From assembly GCA_937928195.1 (NCBI GenBank), contig CALEYZ010000039.1, positions 1 to 18,989 of the forward strand: a stretch of DNA of 18,989 nt. The letters are read 5' to 3'. Source of the DNA: an uncultured Limnohabitans sp. (GTDB lineage: Bacteria > Pseudomonadota > Gammaproteobacteria > Burkholderiales > Burkholderiaceae_C). Below the pieces are notes generated by a model. It was not told where the DNA came from and made no database searches. It saw only the letters and a list, made by a program, of their open reading frames with translations. Positions 14,509-18,989 of this stretch are shown here, piece by piece; within the stretch, counting starts at the first letter, position 1, and every line of letters starts with the position of its first letter. The position numbers and the translations under genes are program-made.

Positions 14509-15039
14509 ATGCCCATCACTTTTGAAACCTTCAAACAATTGCCCGCACGCGCATGGTTGGCCATTGTGGCGGTGGGTTGTACGTGCGTGCTCTCGTTTGG
14601 TATTTTGTATCTGCAAAATTATTTGGGCACTGTGCCGTGTCCGATGTGCATCGTGCAGCGTTACGCCATGTTGGGTGTCATTGCTTTTTGCGCTTTGGGT
14701 GCTGCAGGCGGTTCTGTGTTGCGCACACTGTTGTCGACTTGGTTGGTTTTTTTCACTGCAGGTTTTGGTGCTTTTGTGGCGGCACGCCAAACCTGGTTGC
14801 AATGGTATCCACCTGAAGTGGTGTCTTGCGGCCGCGACTTCTACGGCATGATTGAAAACTTTCCCTTGCAACGTTTGGTGCCCATGATTTTCAAGGGCAG
14901 TGGCGATTGCACCAAAGTCGACTGGACTTTTTTGGGTGGCTCGATTGCCAACTGGTCGTTCGTTGCGTTTACCTGCATCGTGTTGCTGATGCTGGCCATT
15001 CGTTTTCGCGACGGATGGTTCAAAGTGACTGTGGCGTAA
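14509..15039 (+). CDS. dsbB: Disulfide bond formation protein B
   Basis: A 176-residue inner-membrane quinone reductase that reoxidises periplasmic DsbA. Four hydrophobic segments are visible (about residues 15-33, 48-66, 70-90 and 145-165). The first redox pair is Cys44-Cys47 (CPMC) with the conserved QR after it (50-51). The second is Cys107 and Cys134 in the second periplasmic loop. Length matches the family. It lies 31 bp downstream of fpr, so co-transcription is likely, and a hairpin terminator follows its stop by about 18 bp. Confidence 0.95.
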   Translation: MPITFETFKQLPARAWLAIVAVGCTCVLSFGILYLQNYLGTVPCPMCIVQRYAMLGVIAFCALGAAGGSVLRTLLSTWLVFFTAGFGAFVAARQTWLQWYPPEVVSCGRDFYGMIENFPLQRLVPMIFKGSGDCTKVDWTFLGGSIANWSFVAFTCIVLLMLAIRFRDGWFKVTVA

Positions 15040-15057
15040 TCACATTCCTAAACTTCA

Positions 15058-15079
15058 AAAGGCCTTGGTGAGGGCCTTT
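15058..15079 (+). terminator. intrinsic-type terminator after dsbB (possibly bidirectional)
   Basis: AAAGGCC-TTGGTGAG-GGCCTTT forms a seven-base stem with an eight-base loop, preceded by A residues and ending in T residues. It lies 18 bp after the dsbB stop and touches the argA stop codon from the other side. It can serve both convergent transcripts, although the U-run is short. Confidence 0.7.
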
Positions 15080-16428
15080 CAGCTGAGTTTCTTCATCAGC
15101 ACCTGGCTGCGACGGTCCCAGTTGTATTTGCGCTTACGTCCCTCAGGCAACCAATCGGGATCTGTGGGCACAAAACCACGCTTGATGAACCAGTGCATGG
15201 TGCGGGTGGTGAGTACAAAAATACTTTGCAAGCCCATGGCGCGCGCGCGCTGTTCAATGCGTTTCAAAATCTTCTCGCCATCGCCTTGACCTTGCGACTG
15301 GGGTGACACCGTCAAAGCGGCCATCTCTGCGGTTTTGGCCTCAGGGTAGGGGTAAAGGGCTGCACATGCGAAGATCACACCATCGTGTTCGATGATGGTG
15401 TAGTGGTCTACGTCGCGTTCAATTTCTGTGCGATCGCGTTTGACCAAGGTGCCATCGTTTTCAAACGGCTCAATGAGTTGCAAGATGCCGCCCACATCGT
15501 CGTGTGTGGCCTCGCGCAGTTCTTCCAATTTTTCATCAACCACCATGGTGCCAATGCCATCGTGCACATAAATTTCTAAGAGCAGGGCGCCATCGACTGC
15601 AAAGGGCAAAATATGACTGCGTTCGACGCCTTCTTTGCACGCTTTGACACAGTGTTGCAAATAAAACGCATGGTCTGTGGGCAACAAAGGTGCGGGCATC
15701 TGTTTGAGCCACTTTTCTGCGGTGGCCAGTGGCAACTCGGTGTCGATCGGATTGTCTTCAGACTCGGGCTCTTGCGGGTTGATGCGCAGGCCAGGAATTT
15801 CGGTCAAGAAGATGAGCTTGTCGGCTTGAAGTTCAATGGCGACACTGGTGGCCACTTCTTCCATGGACAAATTGAACGCCTCACCCGTGGGGGAAAAACC
15901 AAAAGGCGAGAGCAAGACCATGGCGCCCATGTCGAGTGTTTGGGTGATGCCGGCCACGTCCACTTTGCGGACCAGCCCCGAGTGTTTGAAATCAACACCA
16001 TCCACAATGCCCACGGGCCGAGCGGTTAAAAAGTTTCCGCTGATGACGCGGACCGTGGAGCCAGCCATCGGGGTGTTGGGCAATCCTTGGCTGAATGCAG
16101 CTTCGATTTCATAACGCAGCTGGCCGGCAGCTTCTTGGGCACAGTCCAGCGCCACTTCATCGGTAATGCGAATGCCGTGCGAGTATTTGGGCACATGGCC
16201 TTTGGCTTGCAGTTGGTCATTCACCTGCGGTCTGAAGCCGTGCACCAACACTATTTTGACGCCCATGCTTTGGATCAAGGCCAAGTCTTGCGCCAAATGT
16301 TGCAACTTACCGGCGGCAATGGCCTCACCAGCAATGCCCACCACAAAAGTTTTGCCGCGGTGCATGTGAATGTAGGGCGCCACCGAGCGAAACCAGGGTA
16401 CGAAGGTGAAGTTGAAGACAGTGGACAT
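15079..16428 (-). CDS. argA: N-acetylglutamate synthase
   Basis: A 449-residue enzyme for the first step of arginine biosynthesis, acetyl-CoA plus glutamate to N-acetylglutamate. Residues ~20-290 form an amino-acid-kinase domain that binds arginine as feedback inhibitor: GKTFVVGIAGEAI, IVLVHGFRPQVN, GIRITDE. Residues ~300-445 form the GNAT acetyltransferase domain with the acetyl-CoA loop QSQGQGDGEKIL and the C-terminal RTMHWFIKRGFVP. The two-domain length is that of classical proteobacterial ArgA. The ATG at 16428 lies about 80 bp from the divergent hrpA start. The stop overlaps the dsbB terminator stem by one base. Confidence 0.96.
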   Translation of the reverse strand: MSTVFNFTFVPWFRSVAPYIHMHRGKTFVVGIAGEAIAAGKLQHLAQDLALIQSMGVKIVLVHGFRPQVNDQLQAKGHVPKYSHGIRITDEVALDCAQEAAGQLRYEIEAAFSQGLPNTPMAGSTVRVISGNFLTARPVGIVDGVDFKHSGLVRKVDVAGITQTLDMGAMVLLSPFGFSPTGEAFNLSMEEVATSVAIELQADKLIFLTEIPGLRINPQEPESEDNPIDTELPLATAEKWLKQMPAPLLPTDHAFYLQHCVKACKEGVERSHILPFAVDGALLLEIYVHDGIGTMVVDEKLEELREATHDDVGGILQLIEPFENDGTLVKRDRTEIERDVDHYTIIEHDGVIFACAALYPYPEAKTAEMAALTVSPQSQGQGDGEKILKRIEQRARAMGLQSIFVLTTRTMHWFIKRGFVPTDPDWLPEGRKRKYNWDRRSQVLMKKLS

Positions 16429-16507
16429 GGGCTAGTGGATCTCTCGAAAGGGGGCCAAGACAGCGGATAATTCAGGCCTTACGCCATCCCTGATTTTTAC
16501 AGAAGTT

Positions 16508-18989
16508 TTGCCATTGTCCGCCACCCCCTTGAAAATCGAGTTTCCTGAGTCTTTGCCCGTGTCGGCAAAGCGCGACGAAATCGCGCAGGCCATGGCCGAT
16601 CACCAGGTCATCATCGTGTGTGGTGAGACGGGTTCGGGCAAAACCACGCAATTGCCCAAAATTGCCTTGGCCCTGGGTCGTGGCCGTCTTAATGCAGCCC
16701 CGGGTCAGCGTGGTAAGTGGATTGGCCATACACAGCCCAGGCGCATTGCGGCCAGCAGTGTGGCCAAGCGCATTGCCGAAGAACTCAAAACACCCCTGGG
16801 CGATGTGGTGGGCTACAAGGTGCGATTTCAAGACCGCTTGTCCAAGGATGCCTCGGTCAAGCTGATGACGGATGGCATTTTGCTGGCCGAGACTCAAAAC
16901 GACCCTCTGCTGGAAGCCTATGACACCCTGATCATTGACGAGGCCCACGAGCGCAGTTTGAACATCGATTTCTTGCTGGGTTACTTGCGTCAAATATTGC
17001 CGCGCCGCCCAGATCTCAAAGTGGTCGTGACATCGGCCACCATTGATGCTGATCGATTTGCCCAACACTTTGCTTCCAGCAAAGGACCCGCACCCGTCAT
17101 CATGGTGTCGGGCCGCACCTTCCCCGTAGAAATGCGTTGGCGTCCTTTTGAGGAATCGCGTGAACGCGATCTGAACGATGCCATTGCCGAGGCCGTGGAC
17201 GAACTATGGACTGGCCACGCTGCTGGCGACATCTTGGTGTTTTTGCCGGGTGAACGCGAAATTCGGGAAGCCAACGACCACCTGCGCAAACACCTGTCGC
17301 ACAGTGCCGTGACGCGCGGCGCTGAAGTCCTCCCGCTTTTTGCCCGCCTGTCTCAATCTGACCAAGAGCGTGTGTTTGAGAGTCACAACGGACGCCGCAT
17401 TGTGTTGGCCACCAACGTGGCTGAAACGTCTTTGACCGTGCCTGGTATTCGCTATGTGATCGATGTGGGAACAGCGCGCGTGAAGCGTTACAGCCTGCGC
17501 AGCAAAGTGGAGCAGCTGATGGTGGAGCCTATCAGCCAAGCAGCTGCGAATCAGCGTGCAGGCCGATGTGGCCGTGTGGCCAACGGCATTTGCATTCGCT
17601 TGTACGACGAGAAAGATTTCAATGGACGGCCACGGTTCACCGATCCAGAAATTCTGCGCTCCTCATTGGCGGGGGTGATCTTGCGCATGAAGTCATTGCA
17701 CCTGGGCGTGGTGGATGACTTTCCATTCATTGAAGCGCCATCCAAACGGGCCATCACCGATGGCTATCAATTGCTGGCCGAGTTGGGCGCCGTGAACGAC
17801 GCCAATGAGCTCACGCGCACCGGGGTTGAATTGGCCAAATTGCCTTTGGACCCCCGCGTTGGCCGTATGATTTTGGAAGCACGCGACAGGCAGGCCTTGG
17901 ACGAAGTGTTGATCATTGCCAGTGCCTTGTCGGTGCAAGACGTGCGTGACAGACCGATGGAGGCACAAGCGCAAGCCGATCAAGCGCATCAAAAGTTTGA
18001 CGACGAGAAAAGTGAATTTACAGGGTATTTGAAACTGTGGAAATGGTTGTCAGACGCACGAGGTGGCAAATCTGCAGCAGGGTCTGAACACAAACTGAGC
18101 AACCGTCAGTACGAACAACTGCTGCGTCAAAATTTTGTGAACGTTCGACGTGTGCGTGAATGGCGTGACACGCACACGCAACTGCACACAACCGTGGCAG
18201 AGCATCGCTGGCATTTGAACAGCATGCCTGCCACTTATGAGCAAATTCACATGTCGATGCTGGCGGGCTTGCTGGGCAACGTGGGATGCAAGCAGGACGA
18301 TGAAGAGGTGTATTTGGGGGCGCGTGGCATCAAGTTTTACCGCCACCCAGGGGCGCACTTGTCCAAGAAGCCAGGCCGTTGGACCGTGGTCTCTGAGTTG
18401 GTGGAGACCACGCGTTTGTTTGGCCGGGGCATTGCCAACATCGAGCCCACCTGGCTAGAGCAGGTGGGCGGCCATTTGCTGCGCAAACAATTGCTGGACC
18501 CCCATTGGGAAAAAAAATCGGGTGAAGTGATTGCCCTTGAGCGTGCCACGCTCTACGGCTTGGTGGTCTACAGCGGCAGGCGTGTGCCATTTGGCAAAGT
18601 CGATCCGCAAACTGCACGAGAAATTTTCATCCGCGAAGCCTTGGTGCAAGGGCAATGGGAAACGCAACTGCCTTTCTTGGCGGCCAACCACAAGATGATT
18701 GCCAAGGTGGAAGAGTTGGAGCACAAATCACGTCGCCAAGACGTGCTGGTGGACGATGAACTGATCTACGCTTTTTACGATCAGCAAATTCCAGCCGATG
18801 TGTGTTCGGGTCGTTTGCTTGAAGCTTGGTATCGCAACGAAGTGAAGCGCCAACCTAAGTTGTTGGTGCTTAGCCGTGAAGAGTTGATGCGTCATGAGGC
18901 TGCAGGCATTACCACGCAGGCTTTTCCCAAAACGATTCGCCTCGGTGGCACGGACTGCAATGCCACCTTTCTGCACGAGCCGGGTGATG
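16508..18989 (+). CDS. hrpA: ATP-dependent RNA helicase HrpA, 3' end beyond window
   Basis: A DEAH-box helicase of the HrpA family, about 827 residues visible of a usual ~1300. Motifs in order are the P-loop GETGSGKTTQ (from residue 39), TQPRRIAA, DEAH (144-147), SAT (176-178), ATNVAETSLT and QRAGRCGR (349-356). The HA2/winged-helix and OB-fold-like regions follow, then the start of the HrpA-specific C-terminal part. E. coli HrpA acts on RNA structure and stalled ribosomes. No in-frame ATG or GTG precedes the conserved PESLPVSAKRDEI, so a TTG start is needed: 16508 is the first, with 16514 and 16529 as alternatives. The frame is open to the window end. argA is divergent. Confidence 0.93.
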   Translation, partial: MPLSATPLKIEFPESLPVSAKRDEIAQAMADHQVIIVCGETGSGKTTQLPKIALALGRGRLNAAPGQRGKWIGHTQPRRIAASSVAKRIAEELKTPLGDVVGYKVRFQDRLSKDASVKLMTDGILLAETQNDPLLEAYDTLIIDEAHERSLNIDFLLGYLRQILPRRPDLKVVVTSATIDADRFAQHFASSKGPAPVIMVSGRTFPVEMRWRPFEESRERDLNDAIAEAVDELWTGHAAGDILVFLPGEREIREANDHLRKHLSHSAVTRGAEVLPLFARLSQSDQERVFESHNGRRIVLATNVAETSLTVPGIRYVIDVGTARVKRYSLRSKVEQLMVEPISQAAANQRAGRCGRVANGICIRLYDEKDFNGRPRFTDPEILRSSLAGVILRMKSLHLGVVDDFPFIEAPSKRAITDGYQLLAELGAVNDANELTRTGVELAKLPLDPRVGRMILEARDRQALDEVLIIASALSVQDVRDRPMEAQAQADQAHQKFDDEKSEFTGYLKLWKWLSDARGGKSAAGSEHKLSNRQYEQLLRQNFVNVRRVREWRDTHTQLHTTVAEHRWHLNSMPATYEQIHMSMLAGLLGNVGCKQDDEEVYLGARGIKFYRHPGAHLSKKPGRWTVVSELVETTRLFGRGIANIEPTWLEQVGGHLLRKQLLDPHWEKKSGEVIALERATLYGLVVYSGRRVPFGKVDPQTAREIFIREALVQGQWETQLPFLAANHKMIAKVEELEHKSRRQDVLVDDELIYAFYDQQIPADVCSGRLLEAWYRNEVKRQPKLLVLSREELMRHEAAGITTQAFPKTIRLGGTDCNATFLHEPGD

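Noticed and set aside
15613..16470. Plus-strand open frames opposite argA
   Set aside because: They are shadows of argA, whose two domains are complete on the minus strand.
1..18989. Mobile element, phage, toxin-antitoxin, CRISPR or other defence cassette
   Set aside because: No transposase, integrase, repeat array, terminal repeats or unexplained gap over 300 bp is visible; apart from the truncated tRNA-Asn at the edge there is no integration-site signature.

Overview
The window reads as a chromosomal housekeeping segment of a betaproteobacterium, most likely a Burkholderiales member of the Comamonadaceae (Limnohabitans/Rhodoferax-like). This rests on the gene families and their order: cysI-DUF934-cysH-cysD-cysN, the fdxA plus type-2 ferredoxin-NADP reductase pair, MnmC beside YggX, and argA beside hrpA, together with moderate GC, tight packing and frequent TTG starts. 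Genus is an inference. I see no phage, insertion sequence, CRISPR array or integration signature.

Layout. 1-1248: a truncated tRNA-Asn (minus) with a clear sigma70-type promoter, a VF530/DUF2132 gene, and a divergently overlapping LysE-type exporter. 1232-3511: a TonB-dependent outer-membrane receptor (minus) preceded by a convincing TPP riboswitch, so it probably imports thiamin or a thiamin precursor rather than a siderophore. 3552-4906: a seven-iron ferredoxin (fdxA) translationally coupled to a type-2 ferredoxin-NADP reductase. 4993-10171: a minus-strand assimilatory sulfate-reduction operon, transcribed cysI, DUF934, cysH, cysD, cysN, with very short gaps or overlaps.

10172-10366 is a divergent regulatory region with a LysR-type palindrome. 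It separates cysI from an orphan LivK-like periplasmic binding protein gene (plus). That gene abuts, end to end, an MnmC-type tRNA-modification gene (minus) whose N-terminal methyltransferase half looks degenerate. yggX (minus) overlaps the start of mnmC. A plus-strand pair, fpr (type-1 ferredoxin-NADP reductase) and dsbB, follows and ends at a hairpin terminator. argA (minus) and the first two thirds of hrpA (plus, cut by the window end) close the window.

How the genes fit together. CysD/CysN make APS. CysH has the double-cysteine pattern of the iron-sulfur APS reductase, which fits the absence of cysC here, and CysI reduces sulfite to sulfide. No flavoprotein subunit CysJ is present, so the adjacent ferredoxin and its reductase are plausible electron suppliers. 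A second reductase of an unrelated fold (Fpr) and an iron-traffic/oxidative-stress protein (YggX) lie further on.

The least ordinary items are the TPP-controlled TonB receptor, the eroded MnmC methyltransferase half, the altered NADPH fingerprint of the type-2 reductase, and the binding protein that shares a control region with cysI. No wholly new system is evident.
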